A stretch of DNA of 38,143 nucleotides from Clostridiales bacterium Firm_18 (GTDB taxonomy: Bacteria > Bacillota > Clostridia > Monoglobales > Firm-18), in NCBI GenBank assembly GCA_001604215.1, contig LVAX01000078.1, forward strand, positions 1 through 38,143, given 5' to 3'. The position numbers and the translations under genes are program-made. Positions 16,212 through 24,334 of this stretch are shown here, in pieces (position 1 is the stretch's first letter; each line of letters opens with the position of its first letter). The notes below the pieces were generated by a model that was given only the letters and a program-made list of their open reading frames with translations, was not told the origin of the DNA and searched no databases.

Positions 16212-17495
16212 GTGAAACAATCTTTTTCAAATATAATCGATAGTTTGAGAAAAAGTATCAGAAAAATAACGGAAGACATATTTTTCGGCAAGGAAGATAA
16301 AAGCAAGGATATTATCAATGAAGATTTAGAAACCAATGAAGCCGACGAAAACCCCTCCGCCGGCAGAACCCAGTCTTTCAGCAACATCGACAAGAGCTTC
16401 AGCTTTAATAAGGCTGACACGGGCTTGCCATACGATATTGTCGGCAAAAATTTAGTATTCAGCGAATCCGGCAAAAATAAGCCGCCGGGCAGTGAGGGCA
16501 TAGATGAAACCTCCGATTATGCCGATGAGCATGCAATCCTTGACAATATCAGAGAAAGAATAACATTTGACGATGAAAAAAAAGACGGCTTCGCTCCCAG
16601 TCCGCCGTTTATAAATTACGTAACCTTTAACCGCCTTGGTCTTACAATAAGAAATTTAAGCAGGATGCTTGAATCGGATGAGGATTTTGAGCTGCATATC
16701 ATTGATTGCAACTCAAAGGACAACAGTTGGGATTACATTATGAGCCTAAGTGACGACCGTATCAAGTCCAAAACTCGCTTCAAAAAAAACTTAGGGCCGA
16801 TTTACGCGCTCAATTACGCACTGTCCAAAAGGAAGCCCGACCAGTATTTTATAAACGTTGACAGCGACGTATATATTAAAACCGACGGCTGGCTGTCGTG
16901 TTTTATGGATGTTTTCAGGGAATTTCCCGAGGTGGGCGTGTTGGGTACAATGCGGGACAATCCATATCCGAGATTTATGCCTCCAGTTATACCGAGAGTA
17001 AAAAGTAACGCTTCATATTTGGAACTTAAAAATGCGGCAATTGACGAGATAATGGATTTCGTGCCGGGGCAGCTGCAGGCTTTAAGGCCCGAGCTTATTA
17101 ATGAAATAGGTTATTGGAGCGAAGAAAACGGCTACGGTGATGCCGAGCTTTCCCCAAGGGTTGTCCATTATACCAATTTTACCGCCGGGTTTTTAACGAC
17201 GGTAGAAATTGATATGACACAATATTTAGCATGCGACAAGTGCCGGGGCAAGGATGTTTGCAAGCTCAGCAGAAGTGTAAATACCTGCTTTTCCTTAAGT
17301 AAAATGCTTAACAAAAACGAATCGTTTGTAAAAAAGTATAAGTGGAAGTATATTGAAACGTTTAAAGAGCTTGAAGAAGGGCGCCGCACGGCATATTGCG
17401 CTTCGATACACGACCCAAAGTCCATGAAAAATCATGTGTACAACAAAGAATGGGCTATCCAAAACTTCAATCATTATTTAAAATATTCAAACTGA
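16212..17495 (+). CDS. GT2 glycosyltransferase with acidic N-terminal extension and four-Cys motif
   Basis: From GTG at 16212, behind AAAGGA, the protein has 427 residues; an ATG at 16092 would run through the acyltransferase gene. The first 125 residues are charged and low in complexity, probably disordered, with repeated SFSN phrases. A GT-A domain follows that closely matches the gene at 13423: PFINYVTFNRLGLT, HIIDCNSKDNSWDY, NVDSDVYIK as the DxD motif, and EENGYGDAELS. The C-terminus has CDKCRGKDVCKLSRSVNTCF, again C-x2-C-x5-C-x8-C, and YCASIHD. The pair probably arose by duplication and flanks the amino-sugar genes. The extension may dock the enzyme to a partner or target. Confidence 0.83.
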   Translation: MKQSFSNIIDSLRKSIRKITEDIFFGKEDKSKDIINEDLETNEADENPSAGRTQSFSNIDKSFSFNKADTGLPYDIVGKNLVFSESGKNKPPGSEGIDETSDYADEHAILDNIRERITFDDEKKDGFAPSPPFINYVTFNRLGLTIRNLSRMLESDEDFELHIIDCNSKDNSWDYIMSLSDDRIKSKTRFKKNLGPIYALNYALSKRKPDQYFINVDSDVYIKTDGWLSCFMDVFREFPEVGVLGTMRDNPYPRFMPPVIPRVKSNASYLELKNAAIDEIMDFVPGQLQALRPELINEIGYWSEENGYGDAELSPRVVHYTNFTAGFLTTVEIDMTQYLACDKCRGKDVCKLSRSVNTCFSLSKMLNKNESFVKKYKWKYIETFKELEEGRRTAYCASIHDPKSMKNHVYNKEWAIQNFNHYLKYSN

Positions 17496-17509
17496 TTCGG
17501 AGAGTAATT

Positions 17510-17953
17510 ATGAAGATATATATAAGCACGTCATGGAAAAACCGCGCTTTGGTGCGCGCTCTCGCCAAAGATTTAAGGTTGTGCGGGCATGAGGTTTTTG
17601 ACTTTACGGATTCCGATAACAGAAAAGTATATGCGCCTCCGCCGGAAATGTTTCCCGAGCAATTCGACCCGTCCGTACACGTCTATAAAGAGTACCTTGA
17701 CCGGAAGCAATGGCGGGATGCCGTCAATGAAAACCGGCAGGCCATAGCAAGCGCCGACCTTATTATATTAATCCTTCCCTGCGGAATAGACGCAACCGCC
17801 GATTGGGCGGCCGGGGTAGGCATGGGCAAACGCTCGATTATCGCAGGACATCCAAACAAAGGTGAAAGCAGCGAGGTTCATCTTTGGGCCGATGAAATCC
17901 TTGACAGCGTTGATGACATTATACCCTGGCTTAAATCCCATCCTGTAAGTTAA
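17510..17953 (+). CDS. Nucleoside 2-deoxyribosyltransferase-like small protein
   Basis: From the ATG at 17510, behind CGGAGAG, the product has 147 residues. It starts MKIYISTSWKNRALVRALA, followed later by an ADLIILILPCG strand and ATADWAAGVGMGKRSIIAG. This is the Rossmann-like layout of the nucleoside 2-deoxyribosyltransferase/RCL group, which usually shows a catalytic Glu where Asp/Trp stand here. It could hydrolyse or transfer a nucleotide base, or be a non-catalytic relative. It follows the GT2 gene by 14 bases and is probably the last gene of the sugar operon. Why such a protein belongs there is not clear. Confidence 0.6.
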   Translation: MKIYISTSWKNRALVRALAKDLRLCGHEVFDFTDSDNRKVYAPPPEMFPEQFDPSVHVYKEYLDRKQWRDAVNENRQAIASADLIILILPCGIDATADWAAGVGMGKRSIIAGHPNKGESSEVHLWADEILDSVDDIIPWLKSHPVS

Positions 17954-18101
17954 AAAAGCTTTAGAGCGCACAGCACTTTTTGAGCGCTTCATAATGCCTG
18001 ATAAGAGCGAAAATTCAGCAAGGCCGGAGCGGTATAAAAATTCAAAGGTTTGCAATAATAACTATGAAAACTATGAATAATTTTTCAAAGGGAGAGTTAT
18101 T

Positions 18102-20039
18102 ATGCCAACCTTATTTGAAGAAGTAAAGATAGGTAATCTGGAGCTGAAAAACCGGATTGTTATGGACCCTATGGGGTTTTCCCATACAGATTCCGACGGG
18201 GGATATTCCGACCGTCAAATTGAATACTACGTTGAACGTGCAAGAGGCGGTTTCGGTTTAATATATCCCACAGCCACCATGGTTACCACAAGATTCGAGT
18301 ATGCACCGATGCCCAATGTTCTGGAAACATACTCTCAAGCCACACGTCTTTCTATTTTATGTGAAAAGGTGCATCATTACGGGGCTAAGGTATGTTCTCA
18401 GCTTTCGCTTGGTTTGGGCAGGGTATCCTTTATAGACCCTTTTACCGCGCCAAAATCGGCCAGTGCCATACCTTCGTTTTTCTTTCCCGATTTAATCTGC
18501 ACGCCGTACACCAAGGAAGAAATAAAATTCCTTGTCGGAAAGTTCGGTTACGCTTCACGTCTTGCAAAGAACGCGGGTGCGGATGCAATTGAAATACATG
18601 CGTACGGCGGCTACTTAATCGACCAGTTCCTGACGCCGCTGTGGAATAAGCGTACAGACGAATACGGGGGCAGCCTTGAAAACAGGCTGCGGATAGTGTA
18701 TGAGCTGCGCGATGCCGTATGGGAAAACTGCGGAAGGGACTTCCCTTTGATAATTAAGCTTACTCCCGACCATCAAATCGAAGGAGGAAGAACCCTTGAT
18801 GAGGGCATAGAAATGCTTAAAGTCCTTGACGATGCAGGGTTTACCGCTTTCCACCTTGATTTGGGAACTTATGAATGCTGGTATAATGCCGTAACAACGG
18901 TATATCAAGAGGATGGGGTTCAGCTTTATTTGGCCGAAGCGGCTAAAAAAGCGGGGATAAAAACGCCTTTGCTTGTTCAGGGAAAGTTAGGGGACCCTGT
19001 TTTGGCCGAAAGGGTTGTCAGGGAAGGATTGGCGGAGTTAATCGGACTGGGGCATCCCGCCCTTACGGATCCCCATTGGCCCGCCAAGGTAAAGCAGGGG
19101 CGCTTTGAGGATATTGTGCCGTGCATAGGCTGCAATGAATGTATATACACAAATCTTCAAAACCAAAGAATGGCTTGTACGGTAAATCCCCGAATGGGCA
19201 TGGAAAGAGATTATAATTTATCGCACACCGACAATAAACTGTCCGTTTTGGTATTAGGAGCCGGCCCGGGCGGGATGACGGCTGCAATCACCGCGGCACA
19301 GCGCGGCTTTGATGTGGAATTGTGGGAAAAATCCGATAAACTCGGCGGCGCTTTAAAAGCGGCGGGGGCGCCTAAATTCAAAGAGGCTGTGGGCAAATAC
19401 CTTGAATATTTAAAAATACAGTTATACAAAAGCAATGTAAAAGTTCAGGTGAACAAAACAGCCGGAGTGGATGACGTTATAAAGAAAAATCCCGATGCGG
19501 TAATCATTGCGTTGGGTGCCAGGCCGGTTATTCCCGAAATACCGGGGATGGAAAAAATACAGGTGATGGAAGCTACCCGTATGCTGATGAATGACCAGCC
19601 CGCCGGAGAAAAAGCAGTTGTTTTGGGCGGGGGCATTGTTGGCTGTGAGGCTGCCTTGCATCTTTATTACAAGGGAAAGGACGTTACAATAGTTGAAAAG
19701 CTAAGCGATGTGCTACTGACGGTAAAGCATGCGACAAACAATGATCTTGCCATCAGAAAACTGCTTTCGGATTCAAATATTAAAATAATGACTTCTTCCA
19801 CCGTTGTTTCCGCCGATAGGGGTAAAGTAACGGTTGATGAAAGCGGGAAACAAAAGGATATTCCTTGCGATACCCTGATAGTTTCCGTCGGATATTGTTG
19901 CGACAAGAGCCTGGAAAAGGCACTGAAGGGAACTATTAAAAAGGTGTATTCGATTGGAGATTATGTTGTTCCCGCAAAAATTATCGACGCGGTTCATCAA
20001 GGATTCCATACCGCGAGATTATTGGAAGAACTTGATTAA
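18102..20039 (+). CDS. Old-yellow-enzyme family NADH:flavin oxidoreductase (enoate/dienoyl-CoA reductase type)
   Basis: The 645-residue protein has the three-part layout of enoate reductases, 2,4-dienoyl-CoA reductase and BaiCD. First comes an FMN TIM barrel (about 1-340; LKNRIVMDPMGF, GADAIEIHAYGGYLIDQFL, NKRTDEYGGSLENR). Then a 4Fe-4S motif, CIGCNECIYTNLQ with a further Cys in MACTVNP (about 343-367). Then a FAD/NAD region (about 380-645; VLGAGPGGMTAA, LGGGIVGCEAA, SIGDYVVPAKIIDAVHQG). Such enzymes reduce activated C=C bonds in anaerobes. The substrate cannot be read from sequence. ATG at 18102 behind GGGAGAG. The 148-base gap upstream has a tandem AACTATGAA repeat but no consensus promoter. 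Confidence 0.92.
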   Translation: MPTLFEEVKIGNLELKNRIVMDPMGFSHTDSDGGYSDRQIEYYVERARGGFGLIYPTATMVTTRFEYAPMPNVLETYSQATRLSILCEKVHHYGAKVCSQLSLGLGRVSFIDPFTAPKSASAIPSFFFPDLICTPYTKEEIKFLVGKFGYASRLAKNAGADAIEIHAYGGYLIDQFLTPLWNKRTDEYGGSLENRLRIVYELRDAVWENCGRDFPLIIKLTPDHQIEGGRTLDEGIEMLKVLDDAGFTAFHLDLGTYECWYNAVTTVYQEDGVQLYLAEAAKKAGIKTPLLVQGKLGDPVLAERVVREGLAELIGLGHPALTDPHWPAKVKQGRFEDIVPCIGCNECIYTNLQNQRMACTVNPRMGMERDYNLSHTDNKLSVLVLGAGPGGMTAAITAAQRGFDVELWEKSDKLGGALKAAGAPKFKEAVGKYLEYLKIQLYKSNVKVQVNKTAGVDDVIKKNPDAVIIALGARPVIPEIPGMEKIQVMEATRMLMNDQPAGEKAVVLGGGIVGCEAALHLYYKGKDVTIVEKLSDVLLTVKHATNNDLAIRKLLSDSNIKIMTSSTVVSADRGKVTVDESGKQKDIPCDTLIVSVGYCCDKSLEKALKGTIKKVYSIGDYVVPAKIIDAVHQGFHTARLLEELD

Positions 20040-20046
20040 GTTTTAC

Positions 20047-20081
20047 ACAAAGCTGCAAATTGCAGCTTTGTATTATATTTT
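20047..20081 (+). terminator. Terminator after the OYE reductase
   Basis: ACAAAGCTGC (20047-20056) pairs with GCAGCTTTGT (20062-20071) around a 5-base loop. The T-tract is interrupted (ATTATATTTT) but adequate. Confidence 0.7.
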
Positions 20082-20154
20082 CGCGTTTTTGGAGAATTTT
20101 TCGGATATGTTTTTGTTTAATGTCCGTTGAAGGCAACTTTTTTAATAACAATAA

Positions 20155-20183
20155 TTGACAAAATCTATTATATAGATTATAAT
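20155..20183 (+). promoter_or_regulatory. Consensus promoter of the diguanylate cyclase gene with palindromic spacer
   Basis: TTGACA (20155-20160), 17 bases, TATAAT (20178-20183). The spacer is almost entirely a palindrome, AATCTAT-TAT-ATAGATT (20162-20178), placed as an operator between the -35 and -10 would be. Confidence 0.85.
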
Positions 20184-20220
20184 AGAATTATAAACAGGTC
20201 CGAAAGAAGGTTGAAAACAA

Positions 20221-21297
20221 ATGAACTCTAAATTGCAAAAAAAATGTGCAGTTAGTGGTCAGTATAAAAACAAACAGCCTTATTTTAGACAAGAATCTCT
20301 GCTGCTTTTTGTGCTTTTTGCGACATTTATTACCTGCTCGTTTTATTCAATAATAAATATTGTATTTAAATATCATAGAAATTTTATTTCTATTGGAATT
20401 GCCGAGGCAGTTGCTGCGTTGCTGGCACTTGCCGTTATTATTTTTTATCTTATAACGAAAAATATTGCAGTTACAACAAACATTACCGTATTTATTTTGA
20501 CGGCAACAATGCTTGCTTTTTTTGCATTGGCGGGAAAAAATAATTATGCGTTTTATTGGATGTGCATTTATCCTCCGGTGGTGTACTTTCTTCTTGACGG
20601 GAAAAGGGCAAATTTAGTGGTTGGTTTATTTTGTATATACATGCTTGTATTTATGATGTCACAATATGCAAAATGGGATGATCAGGATTCGAAGGTTGCA
20701 TGCATTGTCAACATTTCGGGTGCGACGTTAGTACTTGTTTTTGTTATCGGCTATTTTGAAACATGCAGGGCGGAGGCGGTAAAGGCACTGAGGGAAAAAA
20801 ACGAAGAGCTTGAAGGCCTTATCGTTACCGATTATTTGACAGGGCTTTACAACAGGATAAAACTTGACGAAGTATTAAGCGCCAATATAAAAAAAGCAGC
20901 CGCCGGTTTTGAAACTTTTTCGATTGTAATGGGGGATTTGGATAATTTTAAAAGCATTAACGACAAATACGGACATATGGCAGGGGACTCCGTCCTGGTC
21001 GATGTTGCACATGCCCTTAAAGAAGGCTGCCATGAAATCGGACTTGTCGGAAGGTGGGGCGGCGAGGAATTTTTAATTGTTTGCGACCGGATGGACAAGC
21101 GTATGGCGGCAGGGTTGTGTAACAAGCTTTTGTCTTGTGTTTTGTCATGCAAATACATATTTGAAGAAAAAATCACAATAAGCTTCGGAGTTGCGGAATA
21201 TTTAAAGGGCGACACCCTCGACAGCCTGCTCAAGCGCGCGGACAATGCGCTGTATCGCGCAAAAGAAAATGGAAAATGCCGTATTGAAATAATATGA
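20221..21297 (+). CDS. Membrane diguanylate cyclase (GGDEF)
   Basis: The 358-residue protein has a hydrophobic N-terminal half (about 25-180) with five or six membrane segments, then a short helix ending in EELEGLIVTDYLTGLYNR. A GGDEF domain follows (about 200-358). The active loop RWGGEEF is the catalytic GGEEF form, and FSIVMGDLDNFKSINDKYGH supplies the metal-binding Asp residues. SFGVAEY and ADNALYRAKENGK are also present. It should make cyclic di-GMP from two GTP. I do not see the usual RxxD inhibitory site just before GGEEF. A lipoprotein gene follows 28 bases later and may be co-transcribed. Confidence 0.93.
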   Translation: MNSKLQKKCAVSGQYKNKQPYFRQESLLLFVLFATFITCSFYSIINIVFKYHRNFISIGIAEAVAALLALAVIIFYLITKNIAVTTNITVFILTATMLAFFALAGKNNYAFYWMCIYPPVVYFLLDGKRANLVVGLFCIYMLVFMMSQYAKWDDQDSKVACIVNISGATLVLVFVIGYFETCRAEAVKALREKNEELEGLIVTDYLTGLYNRIKLDEVLSANIKKAAAGFETFSIVMGDLDNFKSINDKYGHMAGDSVLVDVAHALKEGCHEIGLVGRWGGEEFLIVCDRMDKRMAAGLCNKLLSCVLSCKYIFEEKITISFGVAEYLKGDTLDSLLKRADNALYRAKENGKCRIEII

Positions 21298-21325
21298 AAA
21301 GTCATTTCGATAATAAGGAGTTTTG

Positions 21326-21952
21326 ATGATGAAAAAAGTTATAAAAATAATGTCCCTGTCGCTTTCTATTTTTGTTTTACTACTAAGCCTCACTGGTTGC
21401 GGGGAGGTTCAGAAGGCAGAAAAAACAGTTTCAGGAATGTTTGATGCATTTAAAATTCTTGATTTCGAAACAGCAAAAACTTATGTTGATCTGGATGAAT
21501 TAGATTTGTCTGATGATAAGGAAAGCCTTACAGGTAATGCCGAAATGTTTATGAAAAACTTATTTGATAAGCTTAATTATAAAATTATTTCTTCGAAAAA
21601 AATTGACAACCAAACTGTCATGGTGAAAACCGAGATTACAGCAATTGATATGAAGCCTGTTATGGGTGAATTCTTTACTAATGCTATGCAATTTGCTTTT
21701 TCCAATGCATTTACCCCCGAAGAACAGCAATTAAGTGATGAAGAAATGGATAAGAAAATGGAAGAATCATTCATTCAAAGTGTAAGCAAATCGGATTTGG
21801 CAACTGTAACAAACACAGTTGATATAAAGGTTGTTGAAGTTGAAAAAACATGGAAAGCAGCTGTGGATGAAACATTTACAGATGCCTTATTTGGCGGTTT
21901 GATGACGGTGGCCGAGGATATGGAAAAGTCATTTAATCAAAATTCTAATTAG
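21326..21952 (+). CDS. Putative lipoprotein of unknown function
   Basis: About 208 residues with a basic, hydrophobic leader and the lipobox LTGC near residue 25, so it should be lipid-anchored outside the membrane. The mature part starts with a helix holding FDAFKILDFETAKTYVD, a pattern found in clostridial DUF4878/DUF5105-like lipoproteins. It goes on to beta-strand-like segments (TVMVKTEITAID and TVDIKVVEVEKTWKAAV). Fold family NTF2-like is possible but not proved. ATG at 21326 or 21329 behind AAGGAG (21315-21320). Its base composition is more A+T-rich than in upstream genes. Confidence 0.72.
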   Translation: MMKKVIKIMSLSLSIFVLLLSLTGCGEVQKAEKTVSGMFDAFKILDFETAKTYVDLDELDLSDDKESLTGNAEMFMKNLFDKLNYKIISSKKIDNQTVMVKTEITAIDMKPVMGEFFTNAMQFAFSNAFTPEEQQLSDEEMDKKMEESFIQSVSKSDLATVTNTVDIKVVEVEKTWKAAVDETFTDALFGGLMTVAEDMEKSFNQNSN

Positions 21953-22034
21953 TGATATTGATTCCTGCTCCTACAAATCATTGGATGTTATAGAATTAGC
22001 TTTCTATATGAATATAAATAAATGAGGTTTTGCT

Positions 22035-22274
22035 ATGAAAATTAATGCTTTAATAAAGAAAAACCTAAAAAAATTTAAAACAATCGTTTTATTGACATAC
22101 TTAACAAATAGCAATATTTGCTTTATGGGCGTAAATGATTACATGAATTACAAAATGGCTACCGGAAGCAGTAACGGTAGTTCAAGAACACCGAGCGGAT
22201 CAGGTAGCGGATGCCTAACAATAATCATAATCGCAGTTTTAATATGTATTTCCGTTACATTACTGTTTAAATAA
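22035..22274 (+). CDS. Small tail-anchored membrane protein, unknown function
   Basis: Seventy-nine residues with a Lys-rich start (INALIKKNLKKFK), a central Gly/Ser-rich linker (GSSNGSSRTPSGSGSGC) and a C-terminal hydrophobic segment of about 20 residues ending LLFK. The layout suggests a tail anchor with the N-terminus in the cytoplasm. I recognise no domain. ATG at 22035 behind ATGAGG; an internal ATG at 22125 would give a shorter form. It lies in an A+T-rich stretch between the lipoprotein and a DUF429 gene. Confidence 0.5.
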   Translation: MKINALIKKNLKKFKTIVLLTYLTNSNICFMGVNDYMNYKMATGSSNGSSRTPSGSGSGCLTIIIIAVLICISVTLLFK

Positions 22275-22364
22275 TATACAAATTTGTTTTACTTTGCAAC
22301 GATGTAATAACATAGGAGCCGATAATACACAGTTTTATGGTATGAGTTTGAAGCGTTACATAAT

Positions 22365-23195
22365 GTGCCCATGTTGTCTGATAAACCTGATAAATATGCA
22401 AACTTTGATTTTGACTTTAAAGACACGAAAGAGATTGAAAACGAGTTTTTAAGAGTATTAAACAGGTTGTCAAATAACGATAAGTTGCATACTTCTGTTG
22501 GTATTGATAGTTGCAAATATGGCTGGGTTGTTGTTTCAATTAATAGCTTAGGCGATTATAACGCGGAGCTTATTAAAAACATTGATCAAATTTTAAATGT
22601 AAAAGCAGATATTTATTTAATTGATATGCCTATTGGTCTATTAGAGAATGGAACTGATGAAAGACTGTGTGACAAATTAATAAGAAGAATGCTACAGCCA
22701 AATAGAGGATCCAGCGTTTTTCCTGTGCCTGCGAGAAAAGCTATTTATACAAATTCTTATAAAGAAGCATTAAGAATGAATAAAGAGCTTACTGGTAAAG
22801 GACTATCAAAACAAAGCTACGCAATTACTCCTAAAATAAAAGAGGTTGATGAATTTTTATTGGACCACAAATATGCAACTAACTGCCTGCATGAGTCTCA
22901 TCCGGAGGTTTGTTTTGCAGAAATCATTGGCAGTCCTTGCAAATATAATAAAAAATCAGCTGATGGTGAATTCGAAAGAATAAATGCTTTAAGGCAGTAT
23001 TTTAATATTAATAAGATGTTAAGTGAAATTAAATTTCCTAAAAAAGATGTTGCGACAGATGATATCATTGATGCAAGCGTTTTGGCTGTTATAGGTTTAC
23101 TTGGCCTTAAGAATGGTTTTAAAACAATCCCTGAAAATCCCCCTGAAGACAATCACGGATTAAAGATGAGTATTACTGTTATGAAAAGAGATTAG
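22365..23195 (+). CDS. DUF429 predicted nuclease-like protein, 5' end uncertain
   Basis: From GTG at 22365 the product has 276 residues; ATG at 22371 is another option. From about residue 45 it matches DUF429, an RNase H-like fold: VGIDSCKYGWVVVSI with the first Asp, YLIDMPIGLLE with the second, SSVFPVPARKAIY, and HPEVCFAEI and DDIIDA in the second half. The reading frame stays open upstream to 22326, encoding a protein-like WYEFEALHNV, yet no start codon or Shine-Dalgarno is there. The gene may have lost its 5' part, or the first 45 residues may be the end of another domain. It is A+T-rich compared with neighbours, suggesting transfer. Confidence 0.75.
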   Translation: MPMLSDKPDKYANFDFDFKDTKEIENEFLRVLNRLSNNDKLHTSVGIDSCKYGWVVVSINSLGDYNAELIKNIDQILNVKADIYLIDMPIGLLENGTDERLCDKLIRRMLQPNRGSSVFPVPARKAIYTNSYKEALRMNKELTGKGLSKQSYAITPKIKEVDEFLLDHKYATNCLHESHPEVCFAEIIGSPCKYNKKSADGEFERINALRQYFNINKMLSEIKFPKKDVATDDIIDASVLAVIGLLGLKNGFKTIPENPPEDNHGLKMSITVMKRD

Positions 23196-23237
23196 TATTA
23201 TGCTCGAAGCCCGGAGTTTTTATATGAATTTTAAATG

Positions 23238-23274
23238 AAAAAAACACCCGCTTTTAAAATAAGGACGGGTGTTT
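23238..23274. terminator. Bidirectional terminator between the DUF429 gene and veg
   Basis: AAAAACACCCG (23238-23248) pairs perfectly with CGGGTGTTTTT (23264-23274). T-runs occur on the 3' side of both strands, so it can end both convergent genes. Confidence 0.88.
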
Positions 23275-23291
23275 TTATTTAGCGCATTAAA

Positions 23292-23540
23292 CTAACAACG
23301 GGCTACCTCTATTGCTTTTGTAAGTATGTCGGTATAGCTGTAAGAAACACGTCTTGATACGCCCGATTGTCCCAATGTACCCTCCAGCTTTACGATGAAA
23401 ATACTCGGAAAGGTTTCTTCTATTATGCCTTGCCTCACGATGGATTTTTTCCTGCCTTTTCGTGCTGTCAGACGTACTTTTTTGCCTATGTTATTTTGCA
23501 GTGCTTTCTTTATTCTGATTAATTCTTCTTTTTCGCCCAT
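23292..23540 (-). CDS. veg: Veg family protein
   Basis: The 82-residue product reads from ATG at 23540, behind AGAGGTG, and shows the Veg/DUF1021 pattern: LIRIKKALQNNIGKKVRLTA, KGRKKSIVRQGIIEETFPS, and SRRVSYSYTDILT near the end. Veg is a small SH3-like beta-barrel protein; in Bacillus subtilis it is abundantly expressed and affects biofilm formation through SinR. Role here unknown. It has its own well-matched promoter. The longer start at 23552 (GTG) overlaps the Shine-Dalgarno and is unlikely. Confidence 0.93.
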   Translation of the reverse strand: MGEKEELIRIKKALQNNIGKKVRLTARKGRKKSIVRQGIIEETFPSIFIVKLEGTLGQSGVSRRVSYSYTDILTKAIEVARC

Positions 23541-23625
23541 TTTTAAACACACCTCTTTTTACTGCATATTTATATTAAATCGGCCTACAGTTTGCGCCAG
23601 ATTAACAAACACAAAAACTATGCAT

Positions 23626-23654
23626 AGTATACCATATTTTTCATGATATGTAAA
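23626..23654 (-). promoter_or_regulatory. veg promoter
   Basis: On the minus strand, TTTACA (complement of 23649-23654), 17 bases, then TATACT (complement of 23626-23631), about 85 bases before the veg start. The rest of the 300-base gap from 23541 to 23843 is A+T-rich. It holds the sleB Shine-Dalgarno and a possible sigma-G -10 (CATGTTA, 23813-23819) with only a weak -35. Confidence 0.75.
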
Positions 23655-23843
23655 GGAAAATAATTTACAAATATTAAGGTTATTATTGCCGCTTTTTCAA
23701 TAAAATAACCCAAATTCGTAAAAAATCATTGTTTCAATTAAATGCTTTTTAAAGAATAATTACATTATTTTTGCTAAAAATAAAAATACTCATTGCAGTT
23801 TAGTATAAAATACATGTTACAGATGCATATCAGGAGGTTTTTT

Positions 23844-24320
23844 ATGAAAAGAAACACTTTAATTATCTTATGCTGGATATTTGTTGCAGGTTCTTTTATT
23901 ATTTCTTCGTTAACAAACGGCCCCGCCCTGCAAACGGCTAACGGTTCGGACGGTTCGAATACAAATAACGATACCCAGCTGCTTGCAAGATGTGTTAACG
24001 GTGAAGCAAGAGGAGAGCCCTATATAGGTCAGGTGGCGGTTGCGGCGGTTATACTCAATAGGGTAAAGCACCCGTCATTTCCCAATACCTTAAGCGGCGT
24101 GATATACCAGCCGCAAGCGTTTACCGCCGTTTCGGACGGGCAGATAAATGTGCCGATTGATGAAAACTCCCAGGTTTATAAGGCATGCCGCGAAGCAATG
24201 AACGGCTCGGACCCCACCGGCGGTGCAATTTACTATTACAATCCGGCAAAAACCACTAATCAGTGGATATATAACAGGCCGGTGGTAAAGACAATCGGCA
24301 AACACAAGTTTGCCAAATAA
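23844..24320 (+). CDS. sleB: Spore cortex-lytic enzyme SleB, short form
   Basis: From the ATG at 23844, behind AGGAGG (23832-23837), the protein has 158 residues; an upstream ATG at 23793 has no such signal. A signal or anchor segment (about 7-26) is followed by a short linker and the Hydrolase_2 domain shared by SleB and CwlJ: LLARCVNGEARGEPYIGQVAVAAV as the catalytic Glu region, NRVKHPSFPNTLSGVIYQPQAF, and ACREAMNGSDPTGGAIYYYNP. It acts as a lytic transglycosylase on muramic-lactam cortex during germination. The peptidoglycan-binding domain found in Bacillus SleB is missing. ypeB follows after 14 bases, the classic pairing. Confidence 0.93.
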   Translation: MKRNTLIILCWIFVAGSFIISSLTNGPALQTANGSDGSNTNNDTQLLARCVNGEARGEPYIGQVAVAAVILNRVKHPSFPNTLSGVIYQPQAFTAVSDGQINVPIDENSQVYKACREAMNGSDPTGGAIYYYNPAKTTNQWIYNRPVVKTIGKHKFAK

Positions 24321-24334
24321 AACGGAGGTAGATT

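Noticed and set aside
17954..18101. Tandem AACTATGAA repeat before the OYE gene
   Set aside because: Only two short A+T-rich units, not palindromic and without a promoter in register; likely chance.
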